DNA of 35,075 nucleotides from Pseudomonas sp. (GTDB lineage: Bacteria; Pseudomonadota; Gammaproteobacteria; Pseudomonadales; Pseudomonadaceae). Shown in pieces: positions 8,259 to 16,159 of this stretch. The stretch lies in the NCBI RefSeq assembly GCF_030150285.1, contig NZ_JASLGE010000049.1:1-35075 (forward strand), in the 5' to 3' direction. The notes below the pieces were generated by a model. It was given only the letters and a program-made list of their open reading frames with translations. It made no database searches and was not told where the DNA came from. The translations under genes were made by a program, and so were the position numbers. Within the stretch, counting starts at the first letter, position 1; every line of letters starts with the position of its first letter.

Positions 8259-8864
8259 TTACGGACTCACCGAGGGTTTGGTCAACAGCAATCCGGATGC
8301 CAGGGTGCGGAAACTATCGACGGCTTTTTCAGAGGCGGTGTGAGGAGCCTCGGCGTGAGCAATCCACAAGGAAGCGCCAAGCAGTGCCCCCATGATCAGG
8401 CGCGCCGTTGCTTCGGTGTCGACCTGGCGGATCGTTCCTTCATCCATCAGCTTTTGTAGGCAGCGTTGAGTACTGCGGATACAAGCACTTTGACTCGGCC
8501 ATTGCGACGGATCACCCAGCACCGCGGGGCCGTCGAGGAGCACGATGCGCTGAATTTCCGGCTCCAGTGACATCTTGATATAAGCAATGGATTCATCGAT
8601 AAACCCCTCCCAAGTCGTGCTGGCCGCTTCGATAATCACCGATAACCGTTGCGTCATCTCGCCATCGATCTGGGCGATAACGGCCTGTAGCAAGCCCTTT
8701 TTGTCACCAAAGTGATGGTACAGAGCCCCCCGCGTCAGCCCCGCTTGAGCGGTGAAATCGTCCATCGAACTTTCTGCATACCCCTTCACCGCAAATGCGT
8801 CTCGGGCAGCTTTGATGAGTTTGCCGCGAGTCTCCGCAATCATGTCCGAACGCTTCTGCGCCAT
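8259..8864 (-). CDS. TetR/AcrR family transcriptional regulator
   Basis: A 201-residue regulator. The N-terminal TetR helix-turn-helix (about residues 8-58) is clear: TRGKLIKAARDAFAVKGY, then SSMDDFTAQAGLTRGALYHHF and GDKKGLLQAV. The rest is an alpha-helical ligand-binding and dimerisation domain with no recognised ligand. The ATG at 8864 follows AAGGAA and is preferred over a start ten codons upstream. It is divergent from the ATP-NAD kinase gene, and the gap between them contains three palindromes of one pattern, so it most likely represses that operon and itself. Its 3' end abuts a MITE remnant, so the last residues may differ from relatives. Confidence 0.9.
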   Translation of the reverse strand: MAQKRSDMIAETRGKLIKAARDAFAVKGYAESSMDDFTAQAGLTRGALYHHFGDKKGLLQAVIAQIDGEMTQRLSVIIEAASTTWEGFIDESIAYIKMSLEPEIQRIVLLDGPAVLGDPSQWPSQSACIRSTQRCLQKLMDEGTIRQVDTEATARLIMGALLGASLWIAHAEAPHTASEKAVDSFRTLASGLLLTKPSVSP

Positions 8865-8890
8865 TGGTCGTCGTTCCTTTAAATAATTTA

Positions 8891-8907
8891 GCATACGACG
8901 CGTATGC
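8891..8907. promoter_or_regulatory. TetR operator candidate 1
   Basis: GCATACG-ACG-CGTATGC, seven-base perfect arms with a three-base centre. It lies 26 bases upstream of the TetR start codon, suited to autoregulation. Confidence 0.7.
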
Positions 8908-8910
8908 TAG

Positions 8911-8938
8911 TTGACATACGCATCGTATGTCGTATTGT
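8911..8938 (+). promoter_or_regulatory. Promoter candidate for the ATP-NAD kinase/GcvP-like operon
   Basis: TTGACA (8911-8916), a 16-base spacer and TATTGT (8933-8938). The -35 is a perfect sigma-70 match and the -10 matches four of six positions. Operator 2 fills the spacer and operator 3 starts at about +1, so bound repressor should block polymerase. Confidence 0.6.
8913..8931. promoter_or_regulatory. TetR operator candidate 2
   Basis: GACATACG-CAT-CGTATGTC, eight-base perfect arms with a three-base centre, lying within the promoter candidate for the plus-strand operon. It is the most symmetrical of the three sites. Confidence 0.75.
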
Positions 8939-8944
8939 GTCTCA

Positions 8945-8959
8945 CATACGAGGCGTATG
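8945..8959. promoter_or_regulatory. TetR operator candidate 3
   Basis: CATACG-AGG-CGTATG, six-base perfect arms with a three-base centre, located at the expected transcription start of the plus-strand operon. Confidence 0.65.
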
Positions 8960-9024
8960 CAATGACTCTGAGCGGTGTGCTCTCAGGCGCTGGTGCCTTG
9001 CTATTTCCCACAGGATACCGAGCA

Positions 9025-10191
9025 ATGAGAGAACAGCGCGATCTCCCTATTTCACTGCACCCCACAGGCCAGGTCAAAACCTTGGGGTTTATCGTCAACC
9101 CGGTCGCCGGGATGGGCGGACGAGTAGGGCTAAAGGGCACCGACGGTGCTGAAGTTTTGCAGGAAGCAAGGCGTCGTGGGGCCAAGCCCTTTTCTAACGA
9201 CAGGGCCTTGATCGCGCTCAAACGTCTGGCGGCATCAACGACGCCCTTTCGACTGATGACGGGCTCTGGGGACTTGGGAGAGGACGTGGCGCGCGCTGCC
9301 GGCCTGGAGCCCATTGTCGTCTACACGTCACCGCCTGGGTCGAGCCGGCCGGCTGACACCCGCAATGCCGCGCTCGTCATGGCGTATGCCGCTGTCGATT
9401 TGCTGCTCTTTGCCGGGGGCGATGGCACCGCGCGGGATGTGCTGGAGATGGTCAGTGACCGTATTCCAATCCTCGGTATCCCGACGGGGGTGAAAATGTA
9501 TTCAGCGGTCTTCGGCACCACCCCCGAAAGTGCCGGAAACCTTGCCGCTCGGTTCATCGGTGCGCAGTCCTCGGTGCGGTTTCGCGAGGCCGAGGTCATG
9601 GACATTGATGAGGCCGCCATGCGCAACGATCAGGTGTCGGCACGCCTTTATGGCTACGCACGCAGCCCCCATGCCCGCCACCTGACGCAAAACGCCAAGG
9701 CCGGGTCCATGGCCACCGAAAACATGGCGCTCGACGCGGTGGCCCGGCAGGTCGTCCGGCAGATGAAACCCGGCTGGCTTTACCTGTTGGGCCCCGGCAC
9801 CACCACCCGGCGGGTCATGACCGAATTAGGGCTGGCTTCGACCCTGCTTGGCGTGGACGCGGTCATGGACGGAACGCTGATGGGCGCAGACCTCAATGAG
9901 CGCGAATTGATCCGCCTGACAGAAGGGCATCAGGCCTGCATCGTGACCAGCGTCCTGGGCGGTCACGGCAGCCTGTTCGGCCGTGGTAATCAGCAGATCA
10001 GTGCCGAGGTTATCCGCCGGGTAGGGCGCGACAACATCATCGTCATCACCTCCATGGACAAGCTCCTCTCCCTCGATGCCGGCTGCTTGCGTGTCGACAC
10101 CGGTGATGCGCAAGTCGATGCCATGCTCAGCGGCCATATACGTGTGCACACAGGGCCAGACCGGTCCGTCTTTTTCAGGGTTCGAACCTGA
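9025..10191 (+). CDS. ATP-NAD/AcoX-type kinase family protein
   Basis: A 388-residue cytoplasmic protein of the predicted ATP-NAD kinase family (COG3199/AcoX-like). The N-terminal Rossmann-like part begins LGFIVNPVAGMGGRVGLKG. The diacylglycerol/NAD kinase signature GGDGTARD is at residues 131-138, followed by the glycine-rich GIPTGVKMYSAVFG. The physiological substrate of this family is poorly established; phosphorylation of NAD or of an acyl/keto metabolite are both possible. The start is uncertain: ATG 9025 has AGGA nine bases upstream, while ATG 8962 would add 21 residues and sits directly after operator 3. It is the first gene of the TetR-controlled operon, with 35 bases to the next gene. 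Confidence 0.8.
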   Translation: MREQRDLPISLHPTGQVKTLGFIVNPVAGMGGRVGLKGTDGAEVLQEARRRGAKPFSNDRALIALKRLAASTTPFRLMTGSGDLGEDVARAAGLEPIVVYTSPPGSSRPADTRNAALVMAYAAVDLLLFAGGDGTARDVLEMVSDRIPILGIPTGVKMYSAVFGTTPESAGNLAARFIGAQSSVRFREAEVMDIDEAAMRNDQVSARLYGYARSPHARHLTQNAKAGSMATENMALDAVARQVVRQMKPGWLYLLGPGTTTRRVMTELGLASTLLGVDAVMDGTLMGADLNERELIRLTEGHQACIVTSVLGGHGSLFGRGNQQISAEVIRRVGRDNIIVITSMDKLLSLDAGCLRVDTGDAQVDAMLSGHIRVHTGPDRSVFFRVRT

Positions 10192-10226
10192 TCAATTGTT
10201 TCATCTGAAAACACGAGGATAAACCC

Positions 10227-11630
10227 ATGAGTCATCATGTTGCCCACCCCTATATGGCGAACTCTGTTCCTGCGCTTAAACAGGCGATGCTCGACTCGAT
10301 TGGTGTTGACAGTATCGAGGCGTTATTCGAGCAAATACCCCCTGAACACCGTCTGCAACGCCCGATGAATTTGCCACCGGCGCTTAATGAAAGCGAGCTA
10401 CGTCGGCATCTGGTCAGCCTGCTGGCGAAGAACAAAACCTGCGAGCAAAACCTGAACTTTTTGGGTGCTGGCTGTTGGCAACATCACGTTCCGGCCGCGT
10501 GCGACGAAGTCGTTCGCCGCAACGAATGGCTGACCTCAGTCTTTGGTGAGCCCAGTTCCGACCACGGTCGTAACCAAGCCTGGTTCGAGTTCTGCAGCCA
10601 GCTCGGCGAACTGCTGAACATGGACCTGGTCGGCCTGCCTGTGCGCAGTTGGGGCTGTGCGGCGGGCCACGCCATTCGGATGGCCACCCGAATCACCGGG
10701 CGCAGCGAAGCGGTGGTTGTCCGTGCCATCGACCCTGAACGGCTTTCCATCATCCGCAATTACTGCGAACCCGTTGAAATGCCGGGCCATATCGCTGTGA
10801 GACTCGTCGACTTTGACCCGAAAACGGGCTTGCTTGATCTTGATCACCTGCAAACCTTGATCGGTGCGCAAACGGCAGCCGTCTATTTCGAAACACCGTC
10901 GTACTTCGGTGTGATTGAACAGCAAGGCGCGGAGATTGCCGCCATTGCCCATGCCGCGGGAGCCCAAGTCATTGTAGGTGTCGACCCGATCTCCCTCGGC
11001 GTGCTGGCCGCTCCCATTGATTTCGGAGCCGACATCGTGGTGGGCACCACTCAGCCATTGGGTGTGCATATGAACTGTGGCGGCGGGGTCAGCGGTTTCA
11101 TTGCGACCCGCGACGAAGAACGCTACGCCCACCAATACCCGACGCTGTTTATCAGCATTGCCGAAACCACTCAGCCGGGTGAATACGGTTTTGGCCTGAG
11201 CCTTTTCGAACAGTCATCTTACGGGCTGCGTGACAAGGGCAATGATTGGACCGGTCACTCGGTTTACATGTGGGCCATCGCCAACGCGGTGTATATGGCG
11301 ATGATGGGGCCCAAAGGCTTCGAGGATGTGGGCAATCTCATCCTGCAACGTGCGCATTACGCGGCGAAGCTGCTGGGAGACATTCCGGGTGTGGAAGTGA
11401 CCTTCCCAGGCGGCTTCTTCAAAGAATTCGTGGTGAATGTCGACGGTACCGGGCTGAGCGTTAAGGAGATCAACCAGCGACTGCTCGCGCTCGGGATCTT
11501 CGGCGGTAAAGACCTGACACAAGACTTCCCTGCGCTTGGGGCCAGCGCCCTGTATTGCGTGACCGAAATTCATACGCAAGCCGATATTCAGCGCCTGAGC
11601 GCCGCACTCCAAAAGGTAATCTCACAATGA
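10227..11630 (+). CDS. GcvPA-like protein (glycine dehydrogenase subunit 1 homologue), divergent
   Basis: 467 residues with the fold and order of the alpha subunit of split glycine decarboxylase (P-protein). IGVDSIEALFEQIP, RPMNLPPALNESEL and NFLGAG (77-82) are family-typical. Several segments that are near-invariant in true GcvPA differ: the TPYQ.EISQG region is replaced by FGEPSSDHGRNQAW, and the NAS-YDG-TA loop by LPVRSWGCAAGHA (V139-A145 included). In the family this subunit pairs with the PLP-bearing GcvPB to decarboxylate glycine onto lipoyl-GcvH. The altered motifs suggest a different substrate or a structural role. The start ATG follows GAGGAT. It overlaps the next gene by four bases (ATGA), implying coupled translation. 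Glycine decarboxylase activity itself is doubtful. Confidence 0.75.
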   Translation: MSHHVAHPYMANSVPALKQAMLDSIGVDSIEALFEQIPPEHRLQRPMNLPPALNESELRRHLVSLLAKNKTCEQNLNFLGAGCWQHHVPAACDEVVRRNEWLTSVFGEPSSDHGRNQAWFEFCSQLGELLNMDLVGLPVRSWGCAAGHAIRMATRITGRSEAVVVRAIDPERLSIIRNYCEPVEMPGHIAVRLVDFDPKTGLLDLDHLQTLIGAQTAAVYFETPSYFGVIEQQGAEIAAIAHAAGAQVIVGVDPISLGVLAAPIDFGADIVVGTTQPLGVHMNCGGGVSGFIATRDEERYAHQYPTLFISIAETTQPGEYGFGLSLFEQSSYGLRDKGNDWTGHSVYMWAIANAVYMAMMGPKGFEDVGNLILQRAHYAAKLLGDIPGVEVTFPGGFFKEFVVNVDGTGLSVKEINQRLLALGIFGGKDLTQDFPALGASALYCVTEIHTQADIQRLSAALQKVISQ

Positions 11631-13183
11631 GCACGCCCCTCAAGCAATACCATGCACCCGTCTGGAACGAACCTGTCATTCTGGAGATGGGCTACCCCGG
11701 CCGTCGCGGTGTGATCTTTTCCGACGTAGAGGCTGATGTACAAGCAGCCGTCGGGAGCGCCGATGGCTTGATTCCACCGAGCATGCGGCGCGCCAGCCAA
11801 CCCGCGTTACCGCAAATGTCCGAACCCGAGGTGTTGTATCACTACTTGCGCCTGTCGCAGCAGACGCTAGGCATGATGAACATCAGCCTGTTCGGGACCT
11901 GCACCATGAAGTACAACGCCCAGATCAACGAGGCAATGGCTTGGCGTCCTGAAATCACCCATGTTCATCCGTACCAGGATGAAGACACCCTGCAAGGCGC
12001 ACTGGAAGTGGTGCACGGCATGGATATGATCCTGCGTGAGCTGTCCGGGATGGATCAGTTCATCTTCCAGGCCGGCGGCGGCGCTGACGCGGCGTACACC
12101 AGTTGCGCCGTGACCCGCGCCTACCATGAGTCCCGCGGTGAGCTGGCGCAGCGAGACGAGATCATCACCACGATCCAGACTCACCCGAGCAGCGCCGCGA
12201 CAGCCGCTGCCGCCGGGTTCAAGGTGATTACCCTGATGCTCGATGAGAACGGTTACCCGTCGCTGGAGTCGCTCAAGGCCGCCGTGTCCAATCGCACCGC
12301 GGCGCTGATGGTTAACAATCCCGACGACATGGGCGTGTACAACCCGCAGATCCGCGAATGGGTGCAGGTGGTCCACGAAGCCGGGGGGTTGTGTTTCTAC
12401 GACCACGCGAACTTCAACGGAGCGATGACCAAGATTCGTGCACGCGAGCTCGGTTTCGATGCGTGCATGTTTATGCTGCACAAAACCTTCGGGGCACCGA
12501 AAAGTGGGGTGGGGGGGCCCGCAGTGGGGGCCTATGGTTGCTCGGCGCAGTTGGCTCCGTTCCTGCCGGCACCGGTGGTGGCTTTTGACGGTGAGCGTTA
12601 CAGCCTGGATTTCGATCGCCCGCAGAGCACTGGCAAGGTTCGCGAGTTCTGGGGCAACGTCCCGGTCATCCTCAAGGCTTACGCGTGGTCCCGGGCCATG
12701 GGCGCAGAAGGGATGGCGCAGGCGTCAGACCTTTCGGTCCTGGCCAATAACTATATGGAAAAAGGCCTGCTGGCGATTCGTGGCGTGACGCGTTCACACC
12801 CTGAGGCCAAGAGTCACCGCATGGAGATGACGCGTTACAGCCTTGAACAACTTAAAGAGGACACGGGGGTCGACGTCCATGACGTTCAAAACCGCATGAG
12901 CGATTTCGGTATTGACCCGATGTGGAGCAGTCACCATCCGTGGTTGGTACCGGAGCCCTTTACCCCCGAGGCGGGCGAGATGTACGGCAAAGAGGCGCTG
13001 GACACCTGGATTGCTGTGCTTGCGCACATATCCGATGAGGCTTACTCCAACCCGGATATCGTCAAGACCTCGCCGCACAATCAAGCGATTCACCGACTAA
13101 AGAGCGCACCGCTGGAGGACCCGGCTCATTGGGCCATGACCTGGCGCGCGCACCTTCGCAAAACCCGTCAACAGACGGATTAA
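11627..13183 (+). CDS. GcvPB-like PLP-dependent protein (glycine dehydrogenase subunit 2 homologue), divergent
   Basis: 518 residues, somewhat longer than usual GcvPB. The PLP-binding lysine K286 is kept in MLHKTF, and CTMKYN and LSQQTLG match the family. The glycine-rich stretch after the lysine, normally a PHGGGGPG-type sequence, is here GAPKSGVGGPAVGAYG, and the usual PAAGAHGE-type motif is AGGGADAAYT. It should therefore bind PLP and do amino-acid chemistry, probably with GcvPA-like as partner, but the substrate cannot be read. No gcvH, gcvT or lpd is nearby, so if it needs a lipoyl carrier it must borrow the housekeeping one. Start ATG 11627 lies within the end of the preceding gene; a longer upstream frame is an overlap artefact. 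Confidence 0.77.
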   Translation: MSTPLKQYHAPVWNEPVILEMGYPGRRGVIFSDVEADVQAAVGSADGLIPPSMRRASQPALPQMSEPEVLYHYLRLSQQTLGMMNISLFGTCTMKYNAQINEAMAWRPEITHVHPYQDEDTLQGALEVVHGMDMILRELSGMDQFIFQAGGGADAAYTSCAVTRAYHESRGELAQRDEIITTIQTHPSSAATAAAAGFKVITLMLDENGYPSLESLKAAVSNRTAALMVNNPDDMGVYNPQIREWVQVVHEAGGLCFYDHANFNGAMTKIRARELGFDACMFMLHKTFGAPKSGVGGPAVGAYGCSAQLAPFLPAPVVAFDGERYSLDFDRPQSTGKVREFWGNVPVILKAYAWSRAMGAEGMAQASDLSVLANNYMEKGLLAIRGVTRSHPEAKSHRMEMTRYSLEQLKEDTGVDVHDVQNRMSDFGIDPMWSSHHPWLVPEPFTPEAGEMYGKEALDTWIAVLAHISDEAYSNPDIVKTSPHNQAIHRLKSAPLEDPAHWAMTWRAHLRKTRQQTD

Positions 13184-13202
13184 CCCGACGCTTCCTGCGC
13201 AG

Positions 13203-13231
13203 CCGCCCCGTCGTTCAGACAGGGCGGTTTT
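13203..13231 (+). terminator. Weak intrinsic terminator candidate after the GcvPB-like gene
   Basis: CCGCCC (13203-13208) and GGGCGG (13222-13227) pair around a 13-base loop and are followed by TTTTA. It is a short stem with a short T-run, so read-through into the acyl-CoA synthetase gene is possible. Confidence 0.45.
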
Positions 13232-13314
13232 AGAACCTGAACAGAGCTAACAATCAGCCATGGGAGTTTCCAGCACGGTCAAACAGGCTGGGAATGTCCC
13301 CACAGGATACCCTC

Positions 13315-14937
13315 ATGTCAATTTTCGAAACGGGCCTGGCACCTACGGCCGTCAACCATATTGCCCTTTCGCCTCTGAGCTTCATTGAGCGCACAGCCAC
13401 GGTCTACGGTGAATATCCTGCCGTGATCCACGGTGCCATCCGGCGCAACTGGCAAGAGACGTATGAGCGCTGTCGGCGTCTGGCCAGTGCGCTTGGCAGG
13501 CGGGGTATCGGCAAGGGCGATACCGTGGCGGTGATGCTGCCTAACATTCCGGCTATGCTCGAAGCCCACTTTGGTGTGCCGATGATCGGTGCAGTGCTCA
13601 ACACCTTGAATGTGCGCCTGGACGCTCAGGCCATTGCGTTCATGCTTGAGCATGGCGAAGCCAAGGTCTTGATCACGGATCGAGAGTTTCACGCGGTAGT
13701 TCGTGAGGCCTTGAGTACGCTTGCTCACCCGCCGCTGGTGGTCGATGTGAACGATCCCGAGTACGGCGAAGGCAGCCCCGTCAGCACGTTGGATTATGAA
13801 GCCTTTCTGGCTGAAGGTGATCCACAGTTCGCCTGGCAATGGCCTGAGGATGAATGGCAAGCCATCTCGCTCAACTACACGTCCGGCACCACGGGCAATC
13901 CCAAGGGCGTGGTTTATCACCATCGTGGGGCCTATCTCAATTCATTGGGCAATCAGATAACGTGGGCCATGGGGCATCACCCTGTGTATCTGTGGACCTT
14001 GCCGATGTTCCATTGCAATGGTTGGTGCTTTGCGTGGACGGTGACTGCACTGGCTGGCACTCACGTGTTTGTGCGCTGTGTTGATCCGCACAAGATTCTT
14101 GCGTTGATTCACGAGCATCGGGTCAGTCACCTGTGCGGTGCGCCGATTGTTCTGAATGGGGTGGTCAACCTGCCCGATTCGGCCAAAATCACCCTCGATC
14201 ATCCTGTCGACGTCATGCTGGCAGGTGCGGCACCGCCGGCCAACGTCATTGGTGCGGTTGAGGCGATGGGCATCAAGGTGACCCATGTGTATGGCCTGAC
14301 GGAGGTCTACGGCCCAGTGACCGTGTGTGCCTGGCAAGCCCCATGGGACGATCAACCGCTGGATGAACGTGCAAGGATCAAGTCGCGCCAAGGCGTGCGT
14401 TATCCCACCCTCGAAGGGCTGATGGTTGCCGATGCGCAAACCCTGGAGCCGGTCCCCATGGACGGCACACGTGTGGGCGAAATTTTTATGCGCGGCAATA
14501 CGGTCATGAAGGGTTATTTGAAAAACCCGCAAGCGACACGAGAAGCTTTCGAGGGGGGCTGGTTTCACACCGGGGACCTTGCGGTTCGCCACCCTGATGG
14601 CTATGTCGAAATCAAGGATCGCCTCAAGGACATCATTATTTCGGGCGGCGAAAACATTTCCACCCTCGAGGTCGAAGACGTGCTGTATCGCCACCCGGCC
14701 GTAATGGAGGCCGCCGTCGTGGCTCGTCCGGATGAAAAATGGGGCGAAACCCCCTGCGCCTTCATCACGCTCAAAGAGGATGTTCACGACCTTCGGGAAG
14801 CGGACATCATCCTGTTCTGTCGCGAACATCTAGCCGGCTTTAAAGTGCCGAAAACGGTCGTGTTCAGCGAATTGCCAAAGACATCGACAGGCAAGATCCA
14901 GAAGTATTTGCTACGCGATTGGGCTCGCGCACTCTGA
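13315..14937 (+). CDS. Acyl-CoA synthetase (AMP-binding, medium/short-chain type)
   Basis: A 540-residue adenylate-forming enzyme that activates a carboxylic acid to acyl-AMP and then acyl-CoA. The ATP-binding P-loop YTSGTTGNPKG is at residues 188-198, the core GWFHTGDL ends near D421, the hinge region is KDRLKDIIISGGENIS, and the catalytic lysine is K527 in TSTGKIQKYLL. It resembles the broad FadD/DmdB-like group of short- and medium-chain ligases; the substrate is not readable. The ATG at 13315 is preceded by CCCACAGGATACC, a 13-base string also found ahead of the ATP-NAD kinase gene. It lies 131 bases after the GcvPB-like gene without a CATACG operator, so it may be read from the same transcript or from its own promoter. 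Confidence 0.88.
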   Translation: MSIFETGLAPTAVNHIALSPLSFIERTATVYGEYPAVIHGAIRRNWQETYERCRRLASALGRRGIGKGDTVAVMLPNIPAMLEAHFGVPMIGAVLNTLNVRLDAQAIAFMLEHGEAKVLITDREFHAVVREALSTLAHPPLVVDVNDPEYGEGSPVSTLDYEAFLAEGDPQFAWQWPEDEWQAISLNYTSGTTGNPKGVVYHHRGAYLNSLGNQITWAMGHHPVYLWTLPMFHCNGWCFAWTVTALAGTHVFVRCVDPHKILALIHEHRVSHLCGAPIVLNGVVNLPDSAKITLDHPVDVMLAGAAPPANVIGAVEAMGIKVTHVYGLTEVYGPVTVCAWQAPWDDQPLDERARIKSRQGVRYPTLEGLMVADAQTLEPVPMDGTRVGEIFMRGNTVMKGYLKNPQATREAFEGGWFHTGDLAVRHPDGYVEIKDRLKDIIISGGENISTLEVEDVLYRHPAVMEAAVVARPDEKWGETPCAFITLKEDVHDLREADIILFCREHLAGFKVPKTVVFSELPKTSTGKIQKYLLRDWARAL

Positions 14938-15013
14938 AAAAGCCGCCAAGGTAAACGGGGTGATCGCGCATCGCTCGGCGCGGGTCAATTTAATGTGCGG
15001 GTGAGTCGGCGGG

Positions 15014-15050
15014 CGGCCTGCAGGCGCGAACAGCACGTGCCTGCAGGCCG
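15014..15050. terminator. Hairpin between convergent acyl-CoA synthetase and ppnP
   Basis: CGGCCTGCAGGC and its exact complement GCCTGCAGGCCG flank a 13-base loop at the meeting point of two convergent genes. The T-run is absent, so bidirectional termination is inferred from position. Confidence 0.55.
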
Positions 15051-15061
15051 TGAGGCGTGAC

Positions 15062-15343
15062 TTAGCGGTATTCGCACAAATAAGCCGTTTCAACAGCCAC
15101 TTCCAGCTGGAACTTGCTGTTAGCCGGCACGTTGAACACATCGCCCGTCTTGAAGGTTTCAAACACGTCGCTGCCTGGCAGTTTGACGCTCAGTGCGCCC
15201 GATACCACGTGCATGATTTCATGCTGGGCTGTACCGAATTCGTATTTACCGGGGGCCATGACGCCAATGGTGGCTGCGCCTTCGGTTTGCGTGAAGGCAA
15301 TCGACTTGACGGTGCCGTCGAAGTATTCGTTGACTTTAAACAT
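15062..15343 (-). CDS. ppnP: Pyrimidine/purine nucleoside phosphorylase PpnP
   Basis: A 93-residue single-domain cupin (former DUF1255, YaiE). PpnP cleaves nucleosides with phosphate to the base and ribose 1-phosphate in salvage. Family hallmarks are the opening FKVNEYFDGTVKSI, the segment ATIGVMAPGKYEFGTAQ, HEIMHVVSGALSV, and the C-terminal FQLEV...YLCEY. The length is usual. The start ATG at 15343 follows GAGGAA. It is on the same strand as the exonuclease gene but is read before it, with the reverse order on the map; the 79-base gap between them shows no strong terminator. Confidence 0.93.
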   Translation of the reverse strand: MFKVNEYFDGTVKSIAFTQTEGAATIGVMAPGKYEFGTAQHEIMHVVSGALSVKLPGSDVFETFKTGDVFNVPANSKFQLEVAVETAYLCEYR

Positions 15344-15422
15344 GGCGATTCCTCGGAATGGGCTAAAAAAGGCTGGCCAGTATGCAGAAGCGGTTTTATC
15401 CCGTCACGCCCTTTTGCCGTGT

Positions 15423-15965
15423 CTATACCTTGAGAATCAGCGGCAGCAACCGCGCGGTGTTACGGGCGTCTTCAAGGGCGCGGTGCTGTTGCCCGTTGAA
15501 CTGCATACCGGCCAGTTGCAGGGCACTGTTGAGCCCTAGCGGGCGTTTTAATTGGCGAGCCTGGGCAAATTGCTGTTTGAGGTTCATATGTGGCAAGCGG
15601 GCCAGCACACTGTTCAGGTGTTTCTGTTGCCATTCTTGCTCAAGTTGCTTGCGGTCGTAGTCACCCCAACTGGCCCAGCCCTCGAGTTGCGGCAAGTGCT
15701 GGCCAAGCCAGCGTTCAAATTGCTCCCATACCTGGGTCATCGGTGCGCCTGCATCGATGCTGGTTTGGGGGATACGCGTCAGTTGACGGCAAAAGGGCGT
15801 CAGCAGCGGGCGCCGCTGAGGCCGAATGAAGCGTTGAAAGTGGTCGACTTCCCGCCCTGTCCGGGTGACCACGCTGGCACCGATTTCAATCACCTCCATT
15901 TCTTCCAGGGGCCAACCGCCATCGTCGGTAGTGGCTTCCAAGTCAATTACCAGCCAGTGAGGCAT
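15423..15965 (-). CDS. DEDDh 3'-5' exonuclease (DnaQ-like/ERI-1-like)
   Basis: A 180-residue cytoplasmic nuclease of the DnaQ-like superfamily. Motif I is VIDLEATTDDGG with D8 and E10, then EVIEIGASVV, motif II lies around WASWGDYDRKQL, and motif III is HRALEDARNTARL with the DEDDh histidine and aspartate. FCRQLTRIPQTSID and the GLNSALQLAG segment resemble the ERI-1/KapD group acting on RNA or short nucleic acids. The ATG at 15965 follows AAGGAAG; a frame running 36 codons further upstream is not supported. The natural substrate is unknown. Confidence 0.88.
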   Translation of the reverse strand: MPHWLVIDLEATTDDGGWPLEEMEVIEIGASVVTRTGREVDHFQRFIRPQRRPLLTPFCRQLTRIPQTSIDAGAPMTQVWEQFERWLGQHLPQLEGWASWGDYDRKQLEQEWQQKHLNSVLARLPHMNLKQQFAQARQLKRPLGLNSALQLAGMQFNGQQHRALEDARNTARLLPLILKV

Positions 15966-16159
15966 GTGCAGCTTCCTTAAACAGCATCGGCGTGAAGCCC
16001 AAGCGTAGCTAAAGCACCGATGAGAGGCACTTAATTTATGTCTGCTCGGTCGTCTACTTGCTTGATAAGTCATGCACGCTTAAATTACCTGCGCACTCGA
16101 TTTCAGGTCTTGTGCGGATCAAACCGTTCCAGTGTGTGCGACACCTGAGGTGAAGGGCT

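Noticed and set aside
10192..10226. Glycine riboswitch ahead of the GcvPA-like gene
   Set aside because: Only 35 bases separate the two genes, far too short for a glycine aptamer, and no aptamer-like elements were seen upstream of the operon.
13942..14829. 295-codon minus-strand frame inside the acyl-CoA synthetase gene
   Set aside because: Antisense shadow of a well-supported AMP-binding enzyme, with no recognisable protein features.
16081..16110. TAAAT near 16081 as a second PvdS promoter, for the solute-binding gene
   Set aside because: No CGT occurs 16 or 17 bases downstream, so the pair required for an iron-starvation box is absent.
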